Part shown: positions 1-7,587 of the stretch, in pieces
How the letters are laid out: each line of letters opens with the position of its first letter
How positions within the stretch are numbered: position 1 is the stretch's first letter
DNA from: an uncultured Collinsella sp.
GTDB taxonomy: Bacteria > Actinomycetota > Coriobacteriia > Coriobacteriales > Coriobacteriaceae
NCBI GenBank assembly: GCA_900545075.1
Contig: UQXT01000044.1
Location: 1 to 17,050 of the forward strand
Reading direction: 5' to 3'
DNA length: 17,050 nucleotides
Position numbers and translations under genes: made by a program
Notes under the pieces: generated by a model
Database searches by the model: none
Seen by the model: only the letters and a program-made list of their open reading frames with translations
What the model was told of the DNA's origin: nothing

Positions 1-35
1 CCGGTGGACGGCACCGAGCCGTCAGCGAGAATTGA
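1..35 (+). CDS. C-terminal end of an upstream gene (partial)
   Basis: In the third reading frame the window opens with ten codons (GGRHRAVSEN) and a TGA stop at 33-35. A strong intrinsic terminator follows immediately, which is where the end of a plus-strand gene would be expected. The other two plus frames read through the terminator hairpin and are less likely. Ten residues are not enough to name the product. The call rests on position rather than homology. Confidence 0.35.
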   Translation, partial: GGRHRAVSEN

Positions 36-36
36 G

Positions 37-68
37 AAGGGGGAGGCCTCGCGGCCTCCCCCTTTTTT
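37..68 (+). terminator. Rho-independent terminator upstream of coaE
   Basis: A perfect 10-bp G/C-rich stem (GGGGGAGGCC at 39-48 against GGCCTCCCCC at 53-62) closes a TCGC tetraloop. It is followed by six T residues (63-68), and two A residues at 37-38 can extend the stem. The T-tract lies on the plus-strand side only, so it ends the gene stopping at position 35 and insulates coaE. Confidence 0.93.
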
Positions 69-171
69 GCGTTTATATCGAGGCTCATACCTTCTAATAA
101 GTACTCCCATTGTTTACCTGTATTTTGGGTCCTTCTTTTGTATTTGCGCGATAATAACTCGCATTGGCGTT
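69..171 (+). promoter_or_regulatory. AT-rich leader with candidate coaE promoter
   Basis: This stretch between the terminator and the coaE ribosome binding site is clearly richer in A+T than its surroundings. The best -10-like hexamer is GATAAT at 150-155. I do not see a good -35 at 16-18 bases upstream, although TTGGGT (124-129) and TTGTTT (110-115) occur nearby. A promoter must lie here because a strong terminator closes the preceding unit, but the exact boxes are uncertain. Confidence 0.3.
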
Positions 172-178
172 AGGGAGG
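172..178 (+). promoter_or_regulatory. Ribosome binding site fixing the coaE start
   Basis: AGGGAGG lies 5 bases before ATG at 184. This selects the ATG at 184 over the 60-codon-longer in-frame reading that begins at GTG 4, which would run through the terminator hairpin. Confidence 0.8.
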
Positions 179-183
179 ACTTG

Positions 184-825
184 ATGTTTACCGTTTTTGT
201 CTTGGGCAATATTGCTTCGGGTAAGTCGACTGCCTGTCGCTATCTCGAATCTCATGGCGCCATGCTTATCGATCTGGATGAGCTTGCCAAATCGCTGTAT
301 GTGCCGGGCTCCGATATTGTTAATGCTCTCGCTGAAGAATTCGGCTGGGACATATTGGATGAGGAAGGCGGCATTCGTCGCAACATCCTCGCTTCTCGAG
401 CCTTCGTTTCTCCAGATACGGTCGCACGGCTCAACGGTATTGTCCATCCCGTTCTCATTGAACAACTCTCGCTGAGAATTCTCGATCCGGTTTGCTGCAC
501 GGTTTCGTCCCCCCGTTATCCCTTTGCGGTTGTCGAGGTTTCTGCCCCGACTGGTTTTGAGGATGCTTTTGGCCTAGCTGATGAAATTCTGGTTATTAGC
601 GCTCCTTTAGCAGTTCGTCGCGAGCGTGCTATTCATCGTGGTATGGAGTCCTCTGATTTTGATGCTCGCTCTGCATGTCAACCTGATGAGGCTTCGCTTT
701 GCAATCTCGCTACGACGGTAATCGATAATGCGGCAGGTGATAATTCGCTCTTTGAACAACTGGATGCATGGCTTGCACGCCATGGCTACGGGGATGTAGC
801 GGATAAGGAGGAGTCCGATGCCTAA
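184..825 (+). CDS. coaE: Dephospho-CoA kinase
   Basis: This 213-residue cytosolic kinase is predicted to phosphorylate the 3'-hydroxyl of dephospho-CoA with ATP, the last step of coenzyme A synthesis. The P-loop GNIASGKST is at residues 8-16, followed by the IDLDE acidic segment at about 35-39 that matches the family's DxD region. The LNGIVHP segment and an RAIHRG Arg cluster belong to the CoaE helical and lid parts, and length fits the family (about 200 residues). The ATG at 184 is chosen because of the AGGGAGG five bases upstream and because the P-loop then sits close to the N-terminus as in other CoaE proteins. The 3' end overlaps the next gene by 8 bases, so translation is probably coupled. 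The usual Arg-Gln motif near the C-terminus appears as SACQPDEAS. Confidence 0.93.
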   Translation: MFTVFVLGNIASGKSTACRYLESHGAMLIDLDELAKSLYVPGSDIVNALAEEFGWDILDEEGGIRRNILASRAFVSPDTVARLNGIVHPVLIEQLSLRILDPVCCTVSSPRYPFAVVEVSAPTGFEDAFGLADEILVISAPLAVRRERAIHRGMESSDFDARSACQPDEASLCNLATTVIDNAAGDNSLFEQLDAWLARHGYGDVADKEESDA

Positions 826-1399
826 GACACGTTTCTTTACGTGGTATCGCGTGGCGCCACTTGCCGTTGTGTTCGTCTTCGGCCTTATTTCGCTCGTTTA
901 CTCGTATGCTCCTGCCGCCTTCTTTAAGCCTTTGTATCCGATTGACCACGAGGCGTACGTAAAGCAATCGAGCATTTCGCACAATCTTGATCCGTATCTG
1001 GTGTGTGCTGTCATAAAGTCTGAATCGAATTGGGATCCCAATGCCGAATCGAATCAAGGAGCTCAGGGATTGATGCAGCTGATGCCCGAGACGGCTCAGG
1101 ATATGATTGCCAAGGGCCTTGTTGACGGGAGTAGGTATGCGGCTGACGATCTTGACGATCCCGCAACCAATATCGAGTTTGGCTGTGCATACCTCTCATA
1201 TCTCTTAACTTATTTTAACGGGTCAACGGACAGCGCTATTGCCGCATATAACGCCGGCATGGGCAATGTTGACGGGTGGGCTCAGCAGGACACATCGCTT
1301 CACAACGCGATTACATTTCCCGAGACGCAGGCTTATCTGATTCGCGTCAATAATGCTTGGGTTCGCTATAAGACTCTCTATCCCGATCGGTTCGTATAG
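818..1399 (+). CDS. Membrane-anchored lytic transglycosylase (SLT domain)
   Basis: This 193-residue protein is predicted to cleave peptidoglycan between MurNAc and GlcNAc, forming 1,6-anhydroMurNAc ends. An N-terminal hydrophobic segment at about residues 12-34 is an uncleaved anchor or signal peptide, placing the rest outside the membrane. The goose-type lysozyme/SLT fold follows: the catalytic Glu is E69 in the IKSES motif, GLMQLMP is at 84-90 and AAYNAG at 142-147, with a late Tyr-Leu near the C-terminus. These are the hallmark motifs of the Slt70/MltE superfamily. The start ATG at 818 overlaps the coaE end, with AAGGAGG just upstream inside coaE, so the two are probably one transcript. 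The exact class (Slt, MltE, MltC-like) cannot be set from sequence alone. Confidence 0.9.
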   Translation: MPKTRFFTWYRVAPLAVVFVFGLISLVYSYAPAAFFKPLYPIDHEAYVKQSSISHNLDPYLVCAVIKSESNWDPNAESNQGAQGLMQLMPETAQDMIAKGLVDGSRYAADDLDDPATNIEFGCAYLSYLLTYFNGSTDSAIAAYNAGMGNVDGWAQQDTSLHNAITFPETQAYLIRVNNAWVRYKTLYPDRFV

Positions 1400-1419
1400 G
1401 ATTAAGCCCGCCGCCTGCG

Positions 1420-1425
1420 TATACT
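1420..1425 (+). promoter_or_regulatory. Possible -10 element ahead of uvrB
   Basis: TATACT lies in the 51-base gap between the transglycosylase stop and the uvrB start and would give a short leader. I see no convincing -35 at the right distance, so uvrB may simply be read from the coaE promoter. No GAAC-N4-GTTC LexA-type box is visible in this gap. Confidence 0.25.
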
Positions 1426-1440
1426 GCAGATGTATGAGTT

Positions 1441-1445
1441 AGGAG
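1441..1445 (+). promoter_or_regulatory. Ribosome binding site fixing the uvrB start
   Basis: AGGAG lies 5 bases before ATG 1451. The in-frame ATG at 1430 has no such site, so the protein is annotated from 1451. Confidence 0.75.
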
Positions 1446-1450
1446 TATCC

Positions 1451-3691
1451 ATGGCGGAATTTGAAGTAGAACGCGTTGGCGGTGAACTTAAACGCTTTGG
1501 CGTTGAAGGCGCTGAGGTGCCGTTTGAAGTCGTTTCTCCCTATGAGCCTGCTGGTTCCCAGCCCAAGGCCATTGAGTCGCTTGTGCAGGGTGTGAGGGAC
1601 GGAGACCGCTATCAGGTTTTGTTGGGTGTGACTGGTTCGGGTAAGACTTTTACGATGGCCAAAACCATTGAGGCCTTGGGCAAGCCGACGCTTGTCATGG
1701 CTCCCAATAAGACCCTTGCCGCTCAGCTTGCAAGCGAGCTCAAGGAGTTCTTCCCCAATAACTCCGTAGTCTATTTCGTATCGTATTACGATTACTATCA
1801 GCCCGAGGCGTATGTGCCGCAAAGCGACACCTATATCGAGAAGGATTCTTCGATCAACGAAGAAGTCGAGATGCTGCGCCATCAGGCGACCGCCTCGTTG
1901 CTCTCTCGACGCGATGTGATCGTCGTTGCTTCGGTATCCTGTATCTATGGTATTGGCTCTCCTGAGGACTATGCGGGGTTGGCGCCGAATGTCGACAAGA
2001 AAGTGCCGCTCGAACGTGATGACTTTATCCATGCGCTCATCGATATTCAATATGATCGCAATGATTATGACCTGGCGCGCGGTACGTTTCGCGTGCGTGG
2101 CGATGTCGTCGACGTATATCCGCCCTATGCTGAGCATCCGTTGCGGTTTGAGTTCTTTGGCGATGAGGTCGAGCTTATCGCCGAAATCGATGAGGTCACC
2201 GGTGAAATGCTTCGTGAGTACGAGGCTATTCCTGTGTGGCCGGCATCGCACTACGTGACCGAGAAACCCAAGGTCAAGGCGGCTCTGAAATCAATCAGCG
2301 AAGAGTGCGAGAAGCGTGTGGCCGAGCTCAAGGCGACTGATAAGCTGCTCGAGGCACAGCGTCTGCAGCAACGCACCGATTATGATCTCGAGATGCTCGA
2401 GACCATGGGTTTTTGCAACGGCATCGAGAACTACTCGCGTCATCTGGACGGCCGAAAACCGGGCGAGCCGCCGTTTACCCTGATTGATTACTTTCCCAAG
2501 GACATGCTCTGCATCATCGACGAGAGCCATGTAACGGTGCCGCAGATTCGCGGCATGCATGAAGGCGACCGCTCGCGTAAGGTGACGCTGGTGGAGCATG
2601 GTTTTCGTCTGCCTTCGGCACTTGATAACCGCCCGCTTCGTTTCGATGAGTTTGAGGCGAGGATTCCCCAGTTCATCTACGTTTCGGCCACGCCGGGCGA
2701 CTATGAGCTGCGGGTTAGCCAGAACGACGTTGAGCAGATTATTCGTCCGACCGGTCTGCTCGACCCCAAGATCGATGTGCGTCCGGTTCGTGGGCAGATT
2801 GACGATCTTGAGGACGAGATTCGCGAGTGCGTGGTGCGCAAGGAGCGCGTGCTGGTGACCACGCTCACCAAGCGCATGGCCGAGGACCTGACCGACCATC
2901 TGCTTGATGCCGGCATTAAGGTCAATTATATGCACTCCGATACAGCGACGATGGACCGTGTCGAGATCTTGCGAACGCTGCGCGAGGGAAAGATCGATGT
3001 TCTCGTTGGCATTAACCTGCTTCGCGAGGGTCTTGACCTTCCCGAGGTCTCGCTGGTGGCAATTCTCGACGCTGACAAGGAAGGCTTCTTGCGTAACCGC
3101 CGTTCGTTGATTCAGACGATTGGCCGTGCGGCCCGTAATGCCGACGGCGAGGTTATCATGTATGCAGACGTTGTGACCGATTCGATGAAAGAAGCCATCG
3201 AGGAGACGCAGCGCCGTCGCGAGATTCAGATGGCCTATAACGAAGAGCACGGCATTGTGCCCAAGACGGTTCGCAAGGCCATTAATGACATCTCGAGCTT
3301 TATTGCCGAGGCGGAGAAAACCGTTGGTTCCAAGGGGCGTTCGAAGGGCGATTCGTTGGGCCACGGAGCATTCTATACGCCCGATGAAAACGGCGAGGGT
3401 GCTGTGCCGGAGGCGGTGCCGTCCGAGCAGACGATTGCTGAGCAGCTCGAGGAACTTCCACATGATGAACTTGTACGGATCGTTGAGACCATGGAGGAAG
3501 ATATGCGCAATGCTTCTGCCGCCATGGACTTCGAAGAAGCAGCGCGTCTGCGCGATGCGGTCGTTCAGATAAGGGCGATGCTTGAGGGCACGACTGAGGA
3601 CGAGACGATTGAGCGCTTGCGCTCGCAGGCCCGCAAAGGCTCTACGTTCGCTTCGGGCAGAAAACGCCAGGGCGCGCGGTTTAAGAAATAA
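1451..3691 (+). CDS. uvrB: UvrABC excision nuclease subunit B (UvrB helicase)
   Basis: This 746-residue damage-verification helicase of nucleotide excision repair is loaded by UvrA onto damaged DNA and then recruits UvrC. Walker A GVTGSGKT is at residues 59-66. The aromatic beta-hairpin region (YYDYYQPEAYVP, residues about 111-122) inserts between the DNA strands. The Walker B-like DESH is at 357-360, and the SF2 helicase motifs end in QTIGRAARN. A UVR domain near the C-terminus (DFEEAARLRD) is the UvrC-binding coiled coil. Compared with E. coli UvrB (673 residues) there are about 25 extra N-terminal residues, a Gly/Glu-rich linker before the UVR domain, and a basic tail of about 35 residues after it. 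The ATG at 1451 is chosen over 1430 because of its AGGAG. It is the last gene before a strong hairpin. Confidence 0.97.
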   Translation: MAEFEVERVGGELKRFGVEGAEVPFEVVSPYEPAGSQPKAIESLVQGVRDGDRYQVLLGVTGSGKTFTMAKTIEALGKPTLVMAPNKTLAAQLASELKEFFPNNSVVYFVSYYDYYQPEAYVPQSDTYIEKDSSINEEVEMLRHQATASLLSRRDVIVVASVSCIYGIGSPEDYAGLAPNVDKKVPLERDDFIHALIDIQYDRNDYDLARGTFRVRGDVVDVYPPYAEHPLRFEFFGDEVELIAEIDEVTGEMLREYEAIPVWPASHYVTEKPKVKAALKSISEECEKRVAELKATDKLLEAQRLQQRTDYDLEMLETMGFCNGIENYSRHLDGRKPGEPPFTLIDYFPKDMLCIIDESHVTVPQIRGMHEGDRSRKVTLVEHGFRLPSALDNRPLRFDEFEARIPQFIYVSATPGDYELRVSQNDVEQIIRPTGLLDPKIDVRPVRGQIDDLEDEIRECVVRKERVLVTTLTKRMAEDLTDHLLDAGIKVNYMHSDTATMDRVEILRTLREGKIDVLVGINLLREGLDLPEVSLVAILDADKEGFLRNRRSLIQTIGRAARNADGEVIMYADVVTDSMKEAIEETQRRREIQMAYNEEHGIVPKTVRKAINDISSFIAEAEKTVGSKGRSKGDSLGHGAFYTPDENGEGAVPEAVPSEQTIAEQLEELPHDELVRIVETMEEDMRNASAAMDFEEAARLRDAVVQIRAMLEGTTEDETIERLRSQARKGSTFASGRKRQGARFKK

Positions 3692-3733
3692 AGCACTGTC
3701 CCCGAGCTCCTCGCGGAGTTCGGGGACAGTGCT
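3692..3733. terminator. Bidirectional terminator between uvrB and COG2509 gene
   Basis: A 19-bp stem (3692-3710 against 3715-3733, a single G-U wobble) closes a TCGC loop. It starts on the base after the uvrB stop and ends 10 bases from the stop of the converging minus-strand gene. Read on the minus strand the stem is followed by a T-rich tract (TTATTTCTT). On the plus strand the tail is weaker (ATTTAG). The position and symmetry fit a shared terminator for both genes. Confidence 0.85.
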
Positions 3734-3743
3734 ATTTAGTGGA

Positions 3744-5384
3744 CTAGAGATCAGCGATGAGGGCTTTGGCGCAACGGATGCCGTCGGTGGCGGCACTCAT
3801 GATTCCGCCGGCATATCCGGCCCCCTCGCCGCAAGGGTAGAGCCCCGGGGTCGATACGGCGTGGCATTCCCGGTCTCGAGTAACAGTGACCGGAGAGCTC
3901 GAGCGCGTCTCAACACCGGTGAGGACGGCATCGGGATGGTCGTAGCCACGCAGTTTTTTGCCGAGTAAGGGAATTCCCAGACGAAGCGATTCGATGATAT
4001 GTTGCGGCAATGACTCATCAATCGCTGTCCAAGTCACGCCGAGCGGATAGGTAGGCTTTACCTTGCCGCATGTCGTGCTGGCGCGTTCTGCAAGGAAATC
4101 GCCGACGAGCTGTGCCGGTGCGTTCCAGTTGGAGCCGCCTAGGCGATAGGCAGCCCGCTCGCAAATGCGCTGGAGTTCTACGCCTGCAAGAGGATCGTCA
4201 CTGGGGAGATCGTCGGGCGTGACGTTAACGAGGAGGGCGGCGTTTGCGTTGCGGCCGGCGCGGGCGTTGAGGCTGGCGCCGTTGACGCACAGATGGCCGG
4301 GCTCTGAAGAGGCGGCGACAACCTGTCCGCCGGGACACATGCAGAATGAGAACACGCTGCGATCGTTGGGAAGATGGGCAACGAGCTTATAGGGGGCCGC
4401 CCCGAGCGCGGGATGACCCGCCGCGGGGCCATATTGCGCCCGATCGATATCACGTTGCGGGTGTTCGATACGAACGCCCATGGCAAAGGTTTTTTGCGCG
4501 AGGGCTACGTTATGGTCCTCGAGGAGCTCAAATACGTCGCGGGCGGAGTGGCCGCAGGCAAGGATAAGGTGCTTCGTGGTGATTTGCTCAGTCGCGGCAT
4601 GTTGAGACGTCTGGACATCGATGCCCGCGATGGCGCCGGACGCGTCGGCGCGAATGTCAACGAGCTTTGTTCGATAGCGGACGACACCTCCAAGTCGTTC
4701 GATGCGCTGGGAAATATTGGTGACTACTGTGGGAAGGACGTCGGAGCCAATGTGCGGCTTGGCATCCCACAGAATGTCTCGGGGTGCGCCCGCTTCGACG
4801 AAGGTGTCCAGGATAAGGCGATGGGCGGGATTTTTTGTTCCCGTATTGAGCTTGCCGTCCGAGAAGGTCCCCGCGCCGCCCAGACCAAACTGAATATTGC
4901 TCTCGGGGTCGAGGATGCGCTCTTTCAGGAAGAGGTCGATTGCCTGTGAGCGGCGAAGTGCCGGATCGCCTCGCTCGATGAGCAAGGGCTTCAGACCTGC
5001 TTCGGCGAGGGTAAGTGCGGCGAAAAGGCCGGCGCATCCGGCACCGACGACGACGGGGCGCTCTTTGGGTGCGCCGGAAACGGGGGAGGGGAATGAAGGC
5101 TCATTGTCTTCTATCGTGCGCACGCGTGAGCGGTCGCGCGCAGCAACGCTGCCGAGCACTGTCTGCTCGATGTCTGGGCTCGTCAACTCAACACGAAAGC
5201 TCAGGATAAAATGAACATCACGTTTTTTGCGGGCATCGATGGACTTGCGGTGGAGCTCGATGGACTTGATCTCAGAGTCTTTGCAACGTAGGACGCGTTT
5301 GACGACTCGCTTGCCAACGATGAGGCAAGCATTTTCATCACCGGCTTCATCGAGCGACGCAGTGACTTGGGTGATTTCGATCAT
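3744..5384 (-). CDS. FAD-dependent dehydrogenase/oxidoreductase, COG2509 family
   Basis: This 546-residue flavoprotein of the uncharacterised COG2509 family has no firmly known substrate. The first 100 or so residues form a separate N-terminal domain typical of this family. A Rossmann dinucleotide fold then begins, with GAGCAG at 114-119 and an acidic ribose-binding position in LLIERGD. The segment around IQFGLGGAGTFSDGKLNTG matches the family-conserved core. The C-terminal FAD motif CGEGAGYAGGI is at 518-528. No membrane segment or signal peptide is visible, so it is cytosolic. The ATG at 5384 is preceded by AAGGAG at 6-base spacing. A terminator-like hairpin separates it from the flavoprotein gene upstream on the same strand, suggesting partial readthrough or its own promoter. 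Confidence 0.85.
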   Translation of the reverse strand: MIEITQVTASLDEAGDENACLIVGKRVVKRVLRCKDSEIKSIELHRKSIDARKKRDVHFILSFRVELTSPDIEQTVLGSVAARDRSRVRTIEDNEPSFPSPVSGAPKERPVVVGAGCAGLFAALTLAEAGLKPLLIERGDPALRRSQAIDLFLKERILDPESNIQFGLGGAGTFSDGKLNTGTKNPAHRLILDTFVEAGAPRDILWDAKPHIGSDVLPTVVTNISQRIERLGGVVRYRTKLVDIRADASGAIAGIDVQTSQHAATEQITTKHLILACGHSARDVFELLEDHNVALAQKTFAMGVRIEHPQRDIDRAQYGPAAGHPALGAAPYKLVAHLPNDRSVFSFCMCPGGQVVAASSEPGHLCVNGASLNARAGRNANAALLVNVTPDDLPSDDPLAGVELQRICERAAYRLGGSNWNAPAQLVGDFLAERASTTCGKVKPTYPLGVTWTAIDESLPQHIIESLRLGIPLLGKKLRGYDHPDAVLTGVETRSSSPVTVTRDRECHAVSTPGLYPCGEGAGYAGGIMSAATDGIRCAKALIADL

Positions 5385-5401
5385 CGAGGTCTCCTTAGAT
5401 G

Positions 5402-5434
5402 CAAGAAAGAGGCCGTCCGGTGTCCCAGACGGCC
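5402..5434 (-). terminator. Terminator-like hairpin between the two flavoprotein genes
   Basis: On the minus strand GGCCGTC (5434-5428) pairs with GACGGCC (5417-5411), with two further G-C pairs possible inside. The tail TCTTTCTT follows (5410-5403). It lies between the stop of the HI0933-family gene and the ribosome binding site of the COG2509 gene. It may end the mrp-led transcript or act as an attenuator for the downstream gene. Confidence 0.6.
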
Positions 5435-5447
5435 CGAATGCGTTTTG

Positions 5448-5453
5448 ATTATA
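5448..5453 (-). promoter_or_regulatory. Perfect TATAAT hexamer ahead of the COG2509 gene
   Basis: The minus strand reads TATAAT here, just downstream of the HI0933-family stop. No -35 resembling TTGACA is found 16-19 bases upstream, and a transcript from here would carry the hairpin at 5411-5434 in its leader. It is a plausible but unproven promoter. Confidence 0.3.
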
Positions 5454-5462
5454 ACTGCGCGG

Positions 5463-6734
5463 CTATAGGTTACTTGCAGCGCGAATGCCCGAAATCCAGG
5501 CCCATGCAAGGTTAAAGCCACCACAGTCGGCGTCGATATCGAGTGCTTCGCCGCAGACGCAAAGCGGGGCATCAGCTGCATCGTTCGCGCGAAGGCTGGG
5601 TATCGAGATGGTCTCGATGGGTATGCCGCCACGTGTGACCTGTGCCGAGCGCTCCTCGGCCGTTCCCTCGACGAGCAGTTTAAAGTGCTTGAGGATGGAG
5701 ACCAGATGGATGACATCGTTGGAGCCTGGATGGTACTGCTCGAACGCCGTACAGACGACGTGGGAGAGTTGCGGAGCGAGCATGCCATCGAGCCAGCGGG
5801 GGTCGTGGGGCGAAAAGCGGCCGAGCAGTTCAACGCGTCGGCTGAGCATATCGAGCAGCTCGTCTTTAGAGAGGTCGGGGAAAACGTCGAGCAGGATCGT
5901 ATCGCCGCGCTGGATACGACGGGAGAGGTTGAAGACAGCGACGCCCGAGATGCCGAAGGTTCGAAACAGCACTTCACCGTTTTCGTGCCAGAGTTCACTG
6001 TGGTTGCGGGCGAGCGTCAAGCGGGCGCGGACGCGCAGACCATCTAACGTCTTGAGTGCCGCCCGATCGCCAACGACCGTTGCCGATACGGGGCAGAGGA
6101 CGGGGCGCAGCGAAGTGAGGGGGAGGCTAAACGTATCGGCGATACCGGTGGGGTTGCCGCCCGTGGCGATAATTACGGCGTGTGCCTGCAGGGTCGCGTT
6201 CTTGCGAGGGACATCGGCGAGCGCCCTCCGAAGCGAGCGGAGTTCCGATTTTCGGTCGTCGTGCTTTTTTGCCTTGAGCGTCCGCGCTGGACGGTCTATT
6301 TGGAGTGTCCAGCCTTCAGAAGCTTTGTGCGCCGAGGCAACGTTGGCTCCACAGATTAAGGTGATACCTAGGCGGTCGCAAACGTTGAGAAGCGCGTCGC
6401 GCACCGATTCGGCGCGAAGGGAGCGCGGGTACAGCCGGCCTTCCTCGGAGGTTGTCATGATGCCCAGCGAGGAGAAGAAACCCATAAGCTCTTGTTCGGG
6501 CTGGGGGCCCATAACGGATTCGACGAATGCGGGGTGGTTATACCGCTGAGGATCAATCGATTCGTTGGAGAGGTTGCAGCGGCCGTTGCCGGTCGCAAGG
6601 AGCTTAAGGCCGCAGGCGACATCGCGCTCAATGATGCAGACGCTTTTGCCAGCGCGTGCGGCCGTAATGGCGGCGGCGAGACCTGAAGCCCCGCCGCCGA
6701 TTACCAGGACGTCATAGAAGGCGCTCGTGTTCAC
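5463..6734 (-). CDS. HI0933/YhiN (BaiN-type) flavoprotein
   Basis: This 423-residue FAD/NAD(P)-binding protein belongs to the HI0933 family (COG2081). The N-terminal GGGASG dinucleotide motif is at residues 13-18. The family signature GLKLLATGNGRCNLSN is at 42-57. The C-terminal GEALDID (395-401) and GGFN (405-408) segments contact FAD in solved family members. One homologue, BaiN of Clostridium scindens, has been proposed to act in bile-acid reduction, but the family is widespread and the substrate here is unknown. The start is a GTG directly abutting the mrp stop codon, with GAGG five bases upstream. Placing it there puts the Rossmann motif at the usual distance from the N-terminus. It is almost certainly translated from the mrp transcript. 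Confidence 0.88.
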   Translation of the reverse strand: MNTSAFYDVLVIGGGASGLAAAITAARAGKSVCIIERDVACGLKLLATGNGRCNLSNESIDPQRYNHPAFVESVMGPQPEQELMGFFSSLGIMTTSEEGRLYPRSLRAESVRDALLNVCDRLGITLICGANVASAHKASEGWTLQIDRPARTLKAKKHDDRKSELRSLRRALADVPRKNATLQAHAVIIATGGNPTGIADTFSLPLTSLRPVLCPVSATVVGDRAALKTLDGLRVRARLTLARNHSELWHENGEVLFRTFGISGVAVFNLSRRIQRGDTILLDVFPDLSKDELLDMLSRRVELLGRFSPHDPRWLDGMLAPQLSHVVCTAFEQYHPGSNDVIHLVSILKHFKLLVEGTAEERSAQVTRGGIPIETISIPSLRANDAADAPLCVCGEALDIDADCGGFNLAWAWISGIRAASNL

Positions 6735-7565
6735 TTAGGCCTCGTCGGTCTCGTGCGGGGTAATGGCCTCGACGGCAGAGACTGCCTTGGGCAACATGCC
6801 ATCGGGCAGCACGGTCTCGACCTCGCCCTTATCGCAGGCCTCGGCGAGTGCCGGATTAATGGGAAGCTTGCCCAAGATGTCGAGGTTATAGCGCTCTGCG
6901 ACCTCGGGGAGCTTGCTCTTGCCAAAGACCTCGATCTTCTTGCCGCAGTCGGGGCACTCAATATAGCTCATGTTCTCGACAATGCCCAGAATGGGGACGT
7001 TCATCTTCTCGGCCATGTTGACCGCCTTGGCGACGATCATCGAGACCAGATCCTGCGGGCTCGTGACGATGACGATGCCGTCGACGGGCAGCGACTGGAA
7101 GACGGTGAGCGCGACGTCGCCTGTTCCCGGAGGCATGTCGACCAGCAGGTAGTCGATGGGGCCCCACGAGGTCTCGCTCCAGAACTGCCTAATGGCGCCT
7201 GCGATGACCGGACCGCGCCAAAGGACGGGGTCGGTCTCGTTTTGGAGCAGCAGGTTGGAGCTCATGACCTTGACGCCGTGCTCGGAGATTTCGGGCAGCA
7301 TAAGGTTGCCAAGGGCATGGACGTGACGTCCGCTCATACCGAACATCTTGGGGATGGAGGGGCCGGTGATGTCGGCATCGAGGACGCCGACCTTGTGGCC
7401 GTGACGGGCAAGCTCGGTGGCGATGGCACCGGTGACAAACGACTTGCCGACACCGCCCTTGCCGGAAAGCACGGCGATGACGCGCTTGACCTCGGACAGC
7501 GTGTTCTCCTCAAATTGCGACGGCGACGTTTGTCCGCCGGCGGCCTGTGCGTGCTCGCAACCCAT
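6735..7565 (-). CDS. mrp: Mrp/ApbC Fe-S cluster carrier P-loop ATPase
   Basis: This 276-residue cytosolic protein of the Mrp/NBP35 family is predicted to bind an Fe-S cluster at a dimer interface and pass it to apo-proteins. The deviant Walker A GKGGVGKS is at residues 35-42. A DADITGPSIP segment (switch I) and VDMPPGTGD (Walker B region) follow. The conserved cluster-binding pair C204-x-x-C207 sits in the ECPDCG motif. The N-terminal MIP18-like domain of longer Mrp proteins is absent. Residue 3 is a cysteine followed by His5, but there is no NBP35-type four-cysteine cluster. The ATG at 7565 has AAAGGAG at good spacing and is preferred over the in-frame ATG at 7622, which would add 19 residues without a ribosome site. 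It is first gene of an operon with the HI0933-family flavoprotein. Confidence 0.92.
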   Translation of the reverse strand: MGCEHAQAAGGQTSPSQFEENTLSEVKRVIAVLSGKGGVGKSFVTGAIATELARHGHKVGVLDADITGPSIPKMFGMSGRHVHALGNLMLPEISEHGVKVMSSNLLLQNETDPVLWRGPVIAGAIRQFWSETSWGPIDYLLVDMPPGTGDVALTVFQSLPVDGIVIVTSPQDLVSMIVAKAVNMAEKMNVPILGIVENMSYIECPDCGKKIEVFGKSKLPEVAERYNLDILGKLPINPALAEACDKGEVETVLPDGMLPKAVSAVEAITPHETDEA

Positions 7566-7570
7566 GTATG

Positions 7571-7578
7571 ACTCCTTT
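7571..7578 (-). promoter_or_regulatory. Ribosome binding site fixing the mrp start
   Basis: The minus strand reads AAAGGAGT here, leaving 5-6 bases before ATG 7565. It decides against the upstream ATG at 7622, which lies almost on the predicted -10 box. Confidence 0.75.
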
Positions 7579-7587
7579 GTATATGTT

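Noticed and set aside
4..183. N-terminal extension of coaE from GTG at 4
   Set aside because: It would translate through the terminator hairpin. The ATG at 184 has a proper ribosome site and places the P-loop at the normal position.
2291..3796. 501-codon open frame antisense to uvrB (and 1439-2251, 270 codons)
   Set aside because: It lies opposite a certain gene, has no ribosome site, crosses the terminator hairpin and shows no recognisable domain. Such long antisense frames are common by-products of codon bias in GC-rich genes.
5485..6549. 354-codon plus-strand frame opposite the HI0933-family gene
   Set aside because: The composition is Ser/Arg-rich, typical of a shadow frame, and the opposite strand encodes a clear flavoprotein with all family motifs.
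6753..7571. 272-codon plus-strand frame opposite mrp
   Set aside because: Low-complexity Gly/Asp/Leu-rich translation with no start signal. The minus-strand Mrp motifs are unambiguous.
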